From NCBI GenBank assembly GCA_002633025.1, contig NMRB01000002.1, forward strand, positions 267,766 to 331,765: a DNA stretch of 64,000 nt, in the 5' to 3' direction. Shown here in pieces: positions 14,421 through 26,482 of this stretch. The position numbers were made by a program, and so were the translations under genes. The notes below the pieces were generated by a model. It had not been told where the DNA came from. It ran no database searches and saw only the letters and a program-made list of their open reading frames with translations. Origin of the DNA: Notospermus geniculatus (taxonomy: Eukaryota > Nemertea > Pilidiophora > Heteronemertea > Lineidae). Each line of letters starts with the position of its first letter. Position 1 is the stretch's first letter.

Positions 14421-15436
14421 GGTTGGGAAATAAGTAACGATTTTTGTAGAGAGCAATTTATAATGATGTTCAAGGTGGAAAGGGCACCTTCAGCTAGTGA
14501 GCTACGTTTGTTTACTGCATTTAAGTTTTGGATTGTAAATAGTAATGGAAAAAATGACGGAAGATGTACATGTATGCGTATTTTTGTATTATGTTTGTAT
14601 TTTTTTGTATTTTAATTTGTATTTAGTTGGCGATGTCATTCAACCTGACGTATCATCTGGTCTTTTTTTGCTCAGTGTACGTCTGCACGCAGTTGGCAAT
14701 TCAAAACGCCATGCCCATACTCATTTTTGGCTCACGGTGCAACTGCTGAACTAAGCAGTGTTATGAACGAAAGGGCAGTCCGCTAGAAAGAGTAGCGCAC
14801 TGTCCACTCTGCGTAGTTCAATAGTTCAACAACTATTTGGCAAAACGTCCTTCGCACATTCGTACATTGATGATGGCGATGATTAGGGCTACATTCTTCA
14901 ATTCAACCATTCATTGAACATTTGATATATCTTACCAGTTTCAAGGGGCATGGCACATGTGTAAATTGATTTCGAACGGCCTGTTGTCAAGAACAAGGGA
15001 AAGGTGACATCGGTCGAATTCTCCAACACTTCTGTTCTGTTTTTCTTTGTCTTTCCAAAGGAAAGATGAAGGAATTCTGTTAGTAGCAGCTCCCACTCTC
15101 TGTCAGTTGACATCTCTGCTTAGAGTACATACTGGCCATCCAAATGACGTGAGCAGCACCCATTGACTGCTCCATCCTCGTTTACACATTGTCATGTCCT
15201 CTAAATTGGTCAGTTCAATATTGGTTATGTGTACTGGTTGATTGACAATAAACTGTCCATCTGTTGCATTTGATTTCTTTGGGTTAATCAGTACGATTAT
15301 CAGGATGGAATGGATTCACGAGCTGGCGGTGTGGCCGGGAAACGTCGCGCCGTTTCATTTTTGAGCGAAGTTAACGGTGACATCTACCTCCGCAGTGAGG
15401 ATCTATTGGCGAACGTGCAAGTGCGCGTACGAGACA

Positions 15437-15469
15437 CCTTGGAGGAATTTCAGTATAATTCCTCCAAGG
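15437..15469. repeat. Mini-palindrome CTTGGAGGAATT
   Basis: A 33-base inverted repeat has arms CCTTGGAGGAATT and AATTCCTCCAAGG. A nearly identical palindrome lies at 46691-46727 in an intron of paralogue B, so this is a dispersed miniature element. Confidence 0.6.
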
Positions 15470-15477
15470 AGACACTA

Positions 15478-15623
15478 AGGCCCGTATGCATAAAGGTGGA
15501 ATACTAGTAAGAACTCCAGGTATAACTTCATGTTATAAGTTGTACACGGAATCTATACAGGTTATAACTTCATGTTATAACGTTAAGTTATACATGGAAT
15601 AAGCTTATTCCACCTTTATGCAA
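15478..15623. mobile_element. Inverted-repeat MITE, GCCCGTATGCATAAAGG ends
   Basis: The left end, CCCGTATGCATAAAGGTGG, pairs with CCACCTTTATGCA at the right, and internal arms built on GGTATAACTTCATGTTATAA are also palindromic. It looks like a member, decayed at its right end, of the GGCCGTAT group. Confidence 0.55.
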
Positions 15624-16236
15624 AGAGACGCGACGCCAGACTGCTTCTACCGGTGTTGGCGGAACGGCAGGACCAGAAAAAGCGTCCTCAATACATGTAC
15701 AAAAGCTGGACGTTGTGAACATTGTAAAGGGTCAAGATTTGCAGCTCAACACCTTCATGGCATGGTCCAGCAAACAGTAATTTGGCCAGGCCGACTACTG
15801 AGCAGATACTGATACCAAAGGGCTAAATGACATGATGGCCCATAAGCTAAAGCTGAGCGAACAATCAATCTACATGCAGAGAGGAAAAGGGCATCACAGA
15901 AATTATGAGTAAGTCTGCTTTGTCAATTGGCCACCAGGACGAAGTCTGACATATTCACAAGGAGCTGTCACTAATACGACCATCCTGAGAAGATCCGAGG
16001 TTCTGGCGCAGAGTTCAAAATAAGAGCACATTAAAGAACCTCTGACTACCTCAGAATGATATAAGTGGGAACCATATTTTTGTACATGCAGTTAGTAAGC
16101 AATGGAACGCAGAGGAACAGTCTATCAGCTATGCAGACAGCCTCACCCACAACTTTCAAATCTATAATTGCAGCAAAATGACAAGAAAGTGAACTAAAAT
16201 GCATGCAAATGTTAATTATTAATCAACAGTCAACAT

Positions 16237-16242
16237 TTTATT
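16237..16242 (-). terminator. Poly(A) signal AATAAA for AGGF1
   Basis: TTTATT on the plus strand reads AATAAA on the minus strand, about 430 bases downstream of the AGGF1 stop codon, a reasonable 3' UTR length. Confidence 0.5.
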
Positions 16243-16672
16243 GGCACCAAAATAACAAACTCTACATGTTCTGATGGGCAATGGTGATTAGGCCTAAATG
16301 CTTACCACTTCAAATATCACCAGTTTATAAACAAAAGCAGGAAGAAACATTGGAGCAAAATTGAAATGTGCCCCCAAGTCCTTACCAGCAATGGCTCTAA
16401 ATAACAGCATCTGTTTCTTCTCTGGCAAGAGCACATTAATCCATAGGAAGTGGTAACTAAATGCTGCTTCTTCTGGCCTTTGAGTAATTATACCTCTGCC
16501 CATGCCCTGGCACCGCATTATGCAAAATTTGCACCACATCTCCACAGATAAAAGGCTGGCCCTGCCTCCTATCACCTGGGCTACTGCGACAAGGACTCTG
16601 TGACACTGATTCTTTCCATTTGCTCCTCTTCTCACCAGTTGCACCAATGTCAAAGCAACATAATCAAAGGGC

Positions 16673-19600
16673 TCAGGAGCTCTCTGCACTTTGTTTTGTC
16701 TCAATATCTTGGATATCAGTAACACCACCAGCACCAGCCTCAGCAGTCTGTTTTGGCACATCAGTTGCTGAAACATCCATAACCGTGTCTGCAACTACAC
16801 CACCGCTCACCCAACCACCACGGTCAGGTACAGCCTCCTTCTGCCCTTCCAACTCCGAGTACCTCTGCTGCATTTTTGCCCACAGCTCCTTCTTTTTAAC
16901 ACTTTCCACATTATCAAGTGAAGTTTCAATGTTGAAGCCTGAGCCCAGGCCAGCTTGTGGTTTACTACGGATGTTCACTTTTATCTGAAGTATAAGAGAT
17001 AATATTGTGAATACCGAATTTACTAACACAGTAAACAGGTACCGGTATACAGTATAGCATTTGCAACATTATACAGACTTGTGCTGAAAATTATTTGTTT
17101 TCTACAGTTATATACTTACAGGTTCTTTGAGTCCTTTCTGTCGGGACTTGCCAAGACTCTCGCCTTCTGTCCAACCCATCTTCTGAAGCAACTTGTGACC
17201 CTTATTCTCGGTCGATATAGCTCTGCATGAAATAGACAGAATCTAAATGGATTACACTACAAACTGGATCCATTTTTTGACCAACCAAAGCCTGAATAAA
17301 GAGGAAATTCTGAAAAAATTTGCAGTCAAAAGAATGTTCCTTCAGATTTTCTACTTCATAAAACGTAATTTTGATATACACGTAGGACATGATGATTTAC
17401 CTGTCAACAGACGCTGGTGCATCATCTTTCTGGTAAGGATTATCACTACCTTTTGTCTTTCTCCTCTCTGATGCTTTATCTTGGTAATTTGGATTCTTAA
17501 TTGCAGCATTGTCATCCACATAGCTCTGGTTCTGTAGGTAGAAGAAATTTACATGCAGACCAGAAAGCAAAATATTTCAATACGATACATAAAACCAGGC
17601 TTTATTAGTTGCCAATGTTCCTCCACTATCCACTTTCCAATCACACAATTCACTACACCCGCCCCACCCAGTGGTAGTACCCGTAACGAGCAATCATGAC
17701 TTCCACTACACTCCTCCCGCAGTGTTTTGTTTCGCTCCGTACCTACGCTTCACAAACCACTGCTTCGAAAGACCAGTATTCTGCCGATTTACCGCCAGAT
17801 GGCACCACTACTGTTGCCGCTGCCACGCTCAGTTGCAGCCTGATGGCGGGCGCTGATTGGTTGGACGGAAATAGTGCCATCTGGCGGTAAATCGGCAGAA
17901 TACCGGCCATTCGATGCAGTGGTTTGTGAAGCGTAGGTACAGAGCGAAACAAAACACTGCGCGAGGAGTGTAGACTTCCACTAGCCACAAAGAAGTATAA
18001 TGCACTCACTGAACTCTTGGCAATACACTCACTTGATACACCAGAGCCACACTCACCTCAAGACCAAACTTCCTCTTGATCTGTTTCAAATGTTTCCGTC
18101 TTTGTATTTCTTTGTCTTCTTTTCTTACAACCTTTAAATCAGCAGCACCTAGAGAAATAATGAAAACATAATCGGTCTATTTTTTAGGGAAACTGGCTAC
18201 CAACGTCCCATTGTGTATTTTTGGATGACAATAATTCAAAGCCACAAAGTATACAGGCCCAGTTGCCAGAGGTCTGAGTAAAGCTTTACCATGATTTCCT
18301 TGCTGCTGCATCTGGGCTTGGACGAGTCCCGGTTCACAACCTTCACAGGTGTCAGTACCAGGATGGATATGGAGGTCAAATGTGGTACCACCAATCCTCA
18401 ACTCATCACCATTAAACAACGTTCTTGGCTCTCCCATCACCTTGGGCTGCAACAAAAGGATAAAGAAGTCCAGAGACTTTGAAGACAAGGTACAAGAACC
18501 CATACAGAAATGCAGGTTTCTAAAACACTTCCTCAACAAAACTTCAGTTTGATCATATCCTGGACTGCACCAAATGGATCACTCACCTCGCACACCCGTT
18601 CTCCATTCACAAATGTCCCATTCTGACTGGCATGATCAATAACCACATATCGCTTCAATTCCTCATTGTACTTTAATTCTGCATGCATCTGGAATAAGGA
18701 AATGTGATGTCAAAATCACAAACCATTCTCCAGCCATGACCAAAAGGCTACTCCAAACAGGCAGGTTTGTAGCTCCAATTATAAATGAAATTTCACTGAG
18801 CATACCTTAGAAACAAGTGGGTCCTGTATGAGTATTGTAAGATCAAGATCCTTTTCTCGGCCTATAGTTCCACCAGTATAAGTTATCAAATACAAGCTGC
18901 CTTGGTCAAGCACATCTGAGGTCTTCACCATGGCTCGGACACTGGGAGGCCAAGCTTTGGCATGTTCTGTAATGCAACAAAAAAGTAACAACCTTTAAAT
19001 CAATACAGTAATGAAGGTTCAGGAAGTCTGATTCAAATACTTTCAAGGAATTCAGCATAATTTCAAATACTTTCAAGGAATTCAGCATAATTATACCCTA
19101 AATTCAACATGAAGATTCTCACACTATTAATTTCACACTTCAGATCATAACAAACTGGTAGAACAATTTCTGATAGAACAGCTTCTGGATAAGGAAAGAC
19201 ATGGATAATCCCGTGAATGCTCCTTACCCTCCACATTATTGGAAGAATTTGAGTCGGACTCCGATTCTGAATCACTACTAGATGACAACGATGGTGATGA
19301 TGATGTACTTAGATCATTAATCTCTCCCTCTTCAAGTTCACTTTCACTTGATATGTCAATTACAGCCTCTACTACTTTTCCCTCCTCTGTACTTCCCTCA
19401 CCACACCGATCACCTTTGCCTGCCTCTGTCTTCTTTTCTCTTTCATCGATGATCATCTTTTCTGTTTGACTACTGCTCTTTGATTTCTTTGTGACAATCT
19501 CATCAAAAATATCACAACTCCTAAAATACTTATCATCTCCCTTGTCAGTCTTTCTGTTGGATCCTCTAACTTTTCCACCTAATTCATTTTTCTCAGCTTT

Positions 19601-21265
19601 TGGATCCTTGCTAGGAACCTTAACTTCTGCAGGAACATTTCTCTCGCTCCCATCAGAAGCATTTTTTTTCCTTCTGGTACCTTTCTCCTCTTCATCCCTT
19701 TTTAAGTCTCTTTCCTTTTCCACTTTGTCCTTTTTTCTCTTCTTTTTCTCATGCCGAGAGTACTCCTCATCCTTTTCATCTTTCTCTTGCTTCCTTTTTT
19801 TCCTTTTCTTTCCACCATCACTATGTTCTTCATCTCTTTTCTTCTTCTTCTTCTTTTTATGTCTTTCCTTTTTTTCTTCTTTTTCATGTGCGTTTTCCTT
19901 CTTGTGCTTGTGTCTTGATTCCCTACCATTCCTCTCCTAAAATCAAATGAGCAAGATCTAAGCCAATGGAAAAGAATGAACTGTTGTTTACCTAGAGCTG
20001 CCTGGCGTGCTTGTTCTATGTATAACTTGGACATAGCATTGGTCACCTCACAGAGTGCCTCCTGTCAATGGACAAAAATTCAAATCATTAGAGATGAAAC
20101 TAATGATTAGAACGCATGAAAATAATTCACATATTTTCCTTTTTACTGAAGATTTAATTAATGACAAAAGTTTAGGTGCATGTTTAACCAAGTCAGCTGT
20201 AGGAAATTATCACTTACATCTTCTTCTTTAACTTTGCCTTTTCCACCATGCTGCCTTCGACTCTTTGTTGTACCATCCTCCTTTCCGTCAGTTTTCCGAC
20301 TGCTGCCCTCTTTCCTGCTCCTAGGGGCATCCAGGTCAGTGTAACCATCTGCTGTAGTGTATTGATGCCAGCTAACTTGAGAATGGAATTTGTACTCGGA
20401 GGTGGCATGGTCATAATAGAAGTAAGTGCCAGATGCTGGGTCATAATACAATGCCTTCTCCTGAAATCACCCAGTAATACAAGAGAAAAAGACAGAATTA
20501 GGACTGTTCATGCCATGCACCTGGAGATCCCTACAAAACATTGTTCCCAAATGAGAATCAACCAATCTTTTACTTACATTATCATAATAATATCCTGTAT
20601 TGTAATCATAATACATTCCAGATTTCTCATCATAGACATAACCACTCTGCTGGACAACTTCCTTTCAGCAGCTGCCTTCAGACTCTCAGCAATCGACATA
20701 GGTTCTGCACTGGAATCATCCTGAAAATGATATGGGAGATTGAGATCAAGCCTGACTGTAAACAGTTGATGCATGGGAATTGTAAACATTAGTGTGAGAA
20801 TCAAGTTAGTAAAGCAAGCCAAAAACTAATTACTGAAGTCATTCAAAGACAACCACCCACAAAATTTCATCACCTGACACAACCATGTTAACCTAGATAA
20901 CCCAGATCCTCCGTCCTTACCTTTTTCTCTGGCTCTGCAGCATCTGAAGATGCCTTAGGCTTATCCACCAAGCCAGAGTCAGTCTCCATGCCAGACTGAC
21001 AAGTGATCTTTTCGAAGTCTGAGGCAGCCACTTGTGTTCCAATGCTAACATTGTCTTTTTTTGAGCGGTGCTGCTGTATCTTTTCACTGAGTTTTTTCAG
21101 CTGCTCCTCAAGCTCTTCATTGTAGCTTGTCATCCGCTGGAACTTTTCCTTCAGTGTGGTATATCTCTCCAAACTACTCTTCAAATCATTTTCACTCTTT
21201 ATCAGCTTCTTTTTCAAGAAATCAACTTCTTCTTGCAACTTGACAGTTTCAGATGGTTCAGCCAT
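16673..21265 (-). CDS. AGGF1: AGGF1, angiogenic factor with OCRE, FHA and G-patch domains
   Basis: Exons in transcript order: 21265-20921, 20720-20578, 20460-20218, 19936-19228, 18966-18806, 18688-18587, 18446-18290, 18148-18057, 17531-17401, 17222-17120 and 16984-16673. All have GT-AG borders, and phases agree except in exon 2. Order of domains, with approximate residues: N-terminal coiled coil (5-75); OCRE octamer-type tyrosine repeats (SGMYYDYNTGYYYD, then ALYYDPASGTYFYYD, about 142-190); long Lys/Arg/Glu-rich region with LEEGEI; FHA domain with GREKD and QNGTFVNG (about 485-620); G-patch (KMGWTEGESLGK, about 700-730); and the tail AGLGSG. This order is specific to AGGF1. Human AGGF1 is 714 residues; this model gives about 832 because of a longer charged linker. 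Exon 2 is 143 bases, one short of keeping frame: it enters in the AESLKAAAE frame and leaves in the OCRE frame. A possible 70-base exon (20061-19992) would shift frame and is left out. Vertebrate AGGF1 is linked to angiogenesis and spliceosome-type complexes. Confidence 0.93.
17707..17972. mobile_element. Foldback element with 9-bp target duplication (Mutator-like?)
   Basis: The left arm starts TACACTCCTC and the right arm ends GAGGAGTGTA. The arms are complementary for about 100 bases, including GCCGATTTACCGCCAGATGG. The 9-base sequence GACTTCCAC flanks both sides (17698-17706 and 17973-17981). Long arms plus a 9-base duplication fit the Mutator (MULE) superfamily. It lies in an AGGF1 intron and carries no transposase. 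Confidence 0.75.
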
Positions 21266-21487
21266 TGTTGCATCTGGAAAACATGCCGATGATATAAAAT
21301 GGCCTCATCACTATCGGTATTCCTGCTACTGCAGTGCCACCACTAGGCCTATATCTACATGATCTATCGGTAATCCTATCCGAACATAGCCCTAGGCCTA
21401 TCGGTAAGCCTCGTGACATGAGGCCCTGGCCTATTTAGGCCTACTTCATGATTTTCTGGCTACAAAACTGATACTTCTCTCCCCCCC

Positions 21488-21845
21488 NNNNNNNNNNNNN
21501 NNNNNNNNNNNNNNNNNNNNNNNNNNNNNNNNNNNNNNNNNNNNNNNNNNNNNNNNNNNNNNNNNNNNNNNNNNNNNNNNNNNNNNNNNNNNNNNNNNNN
21601 NNNNNNNNNNNNNNNNNNNNNNNNNNNNNNNNNNNNNNNNNNNNNNNNNNNNNNNNNNNNNNNNNNNNNNNNNNNNNNNNNNNNNNNNNNNNNNNNNNNN
21701 NNNNNNNNNNNNNNNNNNNNNNNNNNNNNNNNNNNNNNNNNNNNNNNNNNNNNNNNNNNNNNNNNNNNNNNNNNNNNNNNNNNNNNNNNNNNNNNNNNNN
21801 NNNNNNNNNNNNNNNNNNNNNNNNNNNNNNNNNNNNNNNNNNNNN
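21488..21845. other. Assembly gap (N run)
   Basis: A run of N follows a C-run, in the presumed AGGF1 5' flank. Any promoter or 5' non-coding exon of AGGF1 may be hidden here. Confidence 0.99.
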
Positions 21846-22175
21846 TCTGCCTAGTCGTTGTGGTCGTCGTAGGACGCAACAAATTCCTCAATTACCGTAA
21901 AATCTGCTTGCAGCTGTCTTCGGCGTGACGCGCTCCTGGAAAGCACTAAAGTACAGGATTCTCCTCAATAAAAAAAAAGCAATGTTTATCCTGACTTCGG
22001 AGCACAGAGACATTGCCTGTCCCATCATCATGTAAGAGTCATAAATACTTTAGGATAGGCTGAAGTACCCCCGGCCAGTACTTCGATCCATTGTCCTAGG
22101 CCTACGGATCAAGTGCAAAAAGCTGACACCGGTACCGGTAGAAAAAAGCAACAGTTAATACCACAATGAAACAGA

Positions 22176-22181
22176 TTTATT
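22176..22181 (-). terminator. Possible poly(A) signal for paralogue A
   Basis: AATAAA on the minus strand lies about 960 bases downstream of the paralogue A stop codon. It marks a plausible end of a long 3' UTR; the pairing is inferred from position. Confidence 0.35.
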
Positions 22182-22659
22182 CACAACATGCAGTCATGCA
22201 GAAACTGCCACATCATACAAAAAATTGATACATGGTATGCGACATAATTACAACAATCAAAACAGAGCTGCCTATAGCATCATTGAAGGTACAGTCCAGT
22301 ACATACTGGACAGTGGTGTCCCTCAAAATGAGAAGTTTCCAAAATTAAGACAACGAATTCTAGTGAATTTGGAGTATATCTGTCATCAGCAGGGCAAGCT
22401 TCAAGCAAAGTTCAAACAATGTTGCTGGTAAATTTTGCCAAATTATTCGGAAGAGCACACATGCAGAACTAATAGGCCTAAGTCCCCCACAAAGTGTTGG
22501 GTGTTAACTGAACCTGGTTATAATACTGCAGCGGTTTTTTACTGTGCACTGGCTTCAGGTTATTCTTGAACATGGAGATATGGTTCCAATATGTTTAGCC
22601 CCAGTGATTTCAGATCAAAGACAAAGAAATGGCAAACGAGTCTAAATAACCACAATTAA

Positions 22660-22780
22660 GGGCCGTATTCTAGAAGCTTCCTTAAGTTTAAGGTTTACCT
22701 TTAGCTATTGTTTGCAGGGAAGAATACAAGCGAGATTAAAGTGGACCTTTGAGCTAAGGAGGCTTCTAGAATATGGACCT
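22660..22780. mobile_element. Hairpin MITE, GGGCCGTATTC ends
   Basis: The left end, GGGCCGTATTCTAGAAGC, pairs with GCTTCTAGAATATGGACC at the right, giving a stem-loop of about 120 bases. It belongs to the same end-sequence group as the elements at 7028, 14311 and 32789. Confidence 0.65.
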
Positions 22781-23135
22781 ATATCTAGTTAGTGCCCTAG
22801 CCTAATGTCGATAAAACTACGAGTACTGTACTGAAAGGCCCAAAAACTTGCACAACATTACAAAATGACCTAATTACCCCAAAATATGTACATGTAAATA
22901 TTAAATACGGGTAGTTTAACCCAAAATTAATAAAAGAATAAAAAGTGAATACCGGTGCCATCTGGTGGACCACAGGCAAAGAGAGGATATAAAGTCATTG
23001 GAACAGTTTTATAATAATACAATTCGAAAACTAAATTACTAAAACTACCGTAAATAATATGGTTCAATGAAAGTAAAGGAAACTTGTATTTCACTTGTGT
23101 ACAGAATAGATGTGTTTCTGTGGGGATTCCAAAAT

Positions 23136-25926
23136 TTAACGCCTTTTCTTCAGGTCTTTGCTGTCGAAATCCACGATACTTGAGCGACGAAGTCCAAGAA
23201 TGCTGTTAAGCATACATAATACCATTGCAACCATCATCGGCAAGATGTCCATGAATGTGAATGTGTGAAGGAAGATGTGCGTACCCACAAACAAAGCCTG
23301 AATCACCATAAGCTGAAAGGGTGAGAACATGTCCATGTACATTCTGTTTAGATAAAGATGTAGCTTTCATCAAATACCTGGATGATGAAGAGATTACATC
23401 TCACTTAACAACTGCTGTGGATAATCCATAGCAAGAGAGAGTGCTGATGGGAAATCCCCCACATATCGTTATGGCACCTCAAACATCACTGACACTGCAT
23501 AGGCCAATGCTTAAAAATATCTTCCATTACACTTGCATAATAACCGAACTTCCATATTGGCAAGGAGGGCAAAGGGTTAAGGCTGGCCATCGAGGAGTGT
23601 TTCATAACTCACCAACATATTTGCCTGGAAAACTTTGCCCTGGTCCTCTTTGCTGGTGAAGTCCATAGAGTTTGATATGAATGAACTGTGTGCTAAGGAA
23701 AAAGCTCCACACAGCTGTATATTTAGCTTCATGGTTGAATCAAAGGGGATATCAGCATTCTTGAAAGGGTGAGAACATGTCCATGTACATTCTGTTTAGA
23801 TAAAGATGTAGCTTTCATCAAATACCTGGATGATGAAGAGATTACATCTCACTGAACAACTGCTGTGGATAATCCATAGCAAGAGAGAGTGCTGATGGGA
23901 AATCCCCCACATATCGTTATGGCACCTCAAACATCACTGACACTGCATAGGCCATGCTTAAAAATATCTTCCATTACACTTGCATAATAACCGAACTTCC
24001 ATATTGGCAAGGAGGGCAAAGGCTGGCCATCGAGGAGTGTTTCATAACTCACCAACATATTTGCCTGGAAAACTTTGCCCTGGTCCTCTTTGCTGGTGAA
24101 GTCCATAGAGTTCGATATGAATGAACTGTGTGCTAAGGAAAAAGCTCCACACAGCTGTATATTTAGCTTCATGGTTGAATCAAAGGGGATATCAGCATTC
24201 TGAAAAGGAGGAGACAGCATGTACTGTACATGTCCTGGTTAGGGGACACAACTAGTACAAATGATGCATTATAAAGAAGTGGGCGCATTCTCTCTGAATC
24301 TGCCTCTGTATGCAACTGCTCTTATCGATAAATCCATTGGAAATTACCCACCTTTATATACATGCCTAGACATGATTCAGGAGCCAATATTGATATCAAA
24401 GATGAAACAAACATCAGGTAATACAGTGTCGACTGATGAACATTCAGCTGGCGGTCATAGTGGGCTGGTACACTGGGCTTCACTGATGGACTCCGAAGGT
24501 AATGAATGATGATTACCACCAACCATAGAAAAAGAATGGAATAAAGCAACCACATTTCCTGGAAGGATGAAGAGAATATTGTGTCATTAACAACACTAGC
24601 AGCAATCAAAATATATGATGCACTTAAACTGACAACACATTCACATACTAAATTAATTTGTTTGTCACATGTGGGAAGGAAACTCACCGGTCCGCCAAGC
24701 AAAGCTTTGAAGACAACTTCACCTTTGCCAGGTTTTCCTCCCTTCAGCTGCATGTGCCCCAATCCAATAACAACGATCTCTGAGGCAAAACACTAAGTGG
24801 AAAAAGGTACCATTACAAATTGTACCATGCACATATACATGAATTATATAACACCAATTATCACATGTATCAACACGATATCTAACATGGCCAGTGTAAT
24901 AAATGTGTCTGTAAGAATGACAACTTGAAGATGACTCTTCCTTCTCTTGAAGAGGACACCATGTCTAAAAACTAAACTTCCATTCAATTTATAACTCGAG
25001 CAATCAATGGCATGAATGGACTAAACAGGACCTGTCAATCAAAACAGAGCATTCTCCAGTGGAGATGCAAAACCTTTCCAGGCCTACTTCAATCCAGAGT
25101 GATGATGCTGCCTTTCAATCCATACGGTGGGACACAGACCTAGCAGATCCATCCACATGAAGCAAAAACTAAGATCCTTTTACACCTTATTTCGATAAGA
25201 AAAAGTTCCAGGTGATATTAAACCTACCTGTGCCAGTAAGGACAACAGGGCTTTTGAAGCTCTTTCATCAGAAGTATTTCTGAACATCAAGAAAGCCAGA
25301 CCTGTAGCAAACACCACCAGTCCGAGGAACTGGGAAACCAACAGGTGCCAATGTGTGGGTGTTCCAACAGCCTGAAATTCAAAATATAGCCTACAAAAAA
25401 AGTTACGTATCACTTTGCCACACTCATGGAGTTACCTTGAGCCCCGCCTTGAGCTCCTTCAACAAAACATGCTTGAATGAAATCGAACACGTTACCACAG
25501 GCTATCTCAGTTGGGTACTTTTCAGAGTTTAGCACAAAGCAGGTCTACTGCAGACAACCGGTTGGCAAGTAAGTACCAGCATCATGGTACCGGTAGCCTT
25601 GGGGGAGCCGCCTTGGGGACATGATTGACAGCCTACAGGCCGGTAGGTTATGTTGGTTACAGGAAGTAGGCCTAGGTAGCCTAACCACTACAGAACCCTA
25701 AAACAGCTCATCAGACCTTGGAAGATTTAATTCATCCAAGATCAGACCATCAGACTCTGAAACCTACATGCATTTCTAGCAACATCTTTGGGAACAGCAT
25801 CCAAATAATGCCACAAAACATCAACAAGGCAAAGTTCATCAAGATGAAGATTTTTCGGTCCAAAACTGCGGATGCAAGCAGGGCCAAAATCATTGCAGTG
25901 AACTGTGCAATTTCTAGGGGCTCCAT
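23136..25926 (-). CDS. Unknown multi-TM protein, paralogue A
   Basis: I do not recognise this family. Exons: 25926-25768, 25371-25228, 24777-24688, 24558-24352, 24199-24053 and 23312-23136, all phase 0, giving 307 residues. Exon 1 (MEPLEIAQF then a hydrophobic stretch) fits the exon 1 of paralogue C. Markers shared with paralogues B and C: TSDER at the end of the exon 2 membrane segment (C, absent in B), HYDRQLNVH in exon 4, QLCGAFSLAH and EDQGKVFQANML in exon 5, LNSILGLRRSS in exon 6. The C-terminus is KKRR, fitting a KKxx ER-retrieval signal. About six hydrophobic segments are present. Exons 1-3 and 4-6 look like two copies of one module. Exon 5 is also present as an extra in-frame copy at 23613-23759. 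The ER location is inferred. Confidence 0.8.
23315..24200. repeat. Tandem duplication spanning exon 5 of paralogue A
   Basis: Copy 1 (23315-23762) and copy 2 (23763-24200) are almost identical and repeat the intron 5 and exon 5 sequence of paralogue A. Copy 1 has a 7-base insertion (near 23575, in the intron), and its exon acceptor is chimeric: it was built by joining to the exon 6 acceptor region. The coding part of both copies is intact. Confidence 0.9.
23613..23759 (-). CDS. Extra exon 5 of paralogue A (in-frame duplicate exon)
   Basis: 147 bases, phase 0 at both ends, same peptide as 24053-24199, with a GT donor. The acceptor reads CCCTTTCAAG on the minus strand, so AG is kept but the usual CAG is not. 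If spliced in, the protein would gain 49 residues, repeating one membrane segment and the DQ motif. Confidence 0.55.
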
Positions 25927-26482
25927 TATGACCAGAATTCTCTAAATTTGAACTGAAGAACAGAAATGAATTTGGCGGTTTTGGACTCTTTCGCTTGCAC
26001 AATACGCAACAATGTATACGTTTAGTACACTGTAGATATGATATTGCACAGGGGAGAGATATCACATGGAATTTCCCGATTCATACCGAACTGTTCCGAG
26101 GACGTGATGTTCGGCTCGGGGCTTTCAAGAGCGGGAAATCGCCTCTGCGGGGGGCCAAAACGCCGCAATTTGGAGGATTTCGTTTGGGTGTGTCTCCAGC
26201 AGTTGCTGGTGGGTCTACAGTAATGTGGTGTTTCTTCACTCACAAAGACTACGATTGGCACACCAAATAGGCCTAGCCTCACTACCGCAACACACTTGGG
26301 ATCCGCCCAGGATTGACATGCAACTACCGAGTCTTCGGCGGGAAGTCAATACCATTGAGCAGTTTTCACCCCCGTTTTCACCAGTGGTAAAACTTTCGAG
26401 GGAACCATCAACATTTTATCGTGTAGGCCTACTATCAAAAAGTATAAAGAAACATCCCTTTTGGTAGGCCTAGTACGTTGTA

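Larger units (their letters stand above)
11733..16236. other. Intergenic: follistatin 3' UTR, gap and MITEs
   Basis: The first part is presumably follistatin 3' UTR, although no AATAAA was found near it (an ATTAAA lies near 12463). A G-run at 12625-12642 runs into a four-base N gap at 12643-12646. Hairpin elements lie at 14311-14420 and 15478-15623. No coding gene was recognised. Confidence 0.5.

Noticed and set aside
19239-19940. Long plus-strand frames rich in Ser, Leu and Phe
   Set aside because: Antisense shadows of the Lys/Glu/Ser-rich AGGF1 exon 4.
25742-26065. 107-codon minus-strand frame overlapping paralogue A exon 1
   Set aside because: Different frame from the exon 1 that matches paralogue C, and no splice support.
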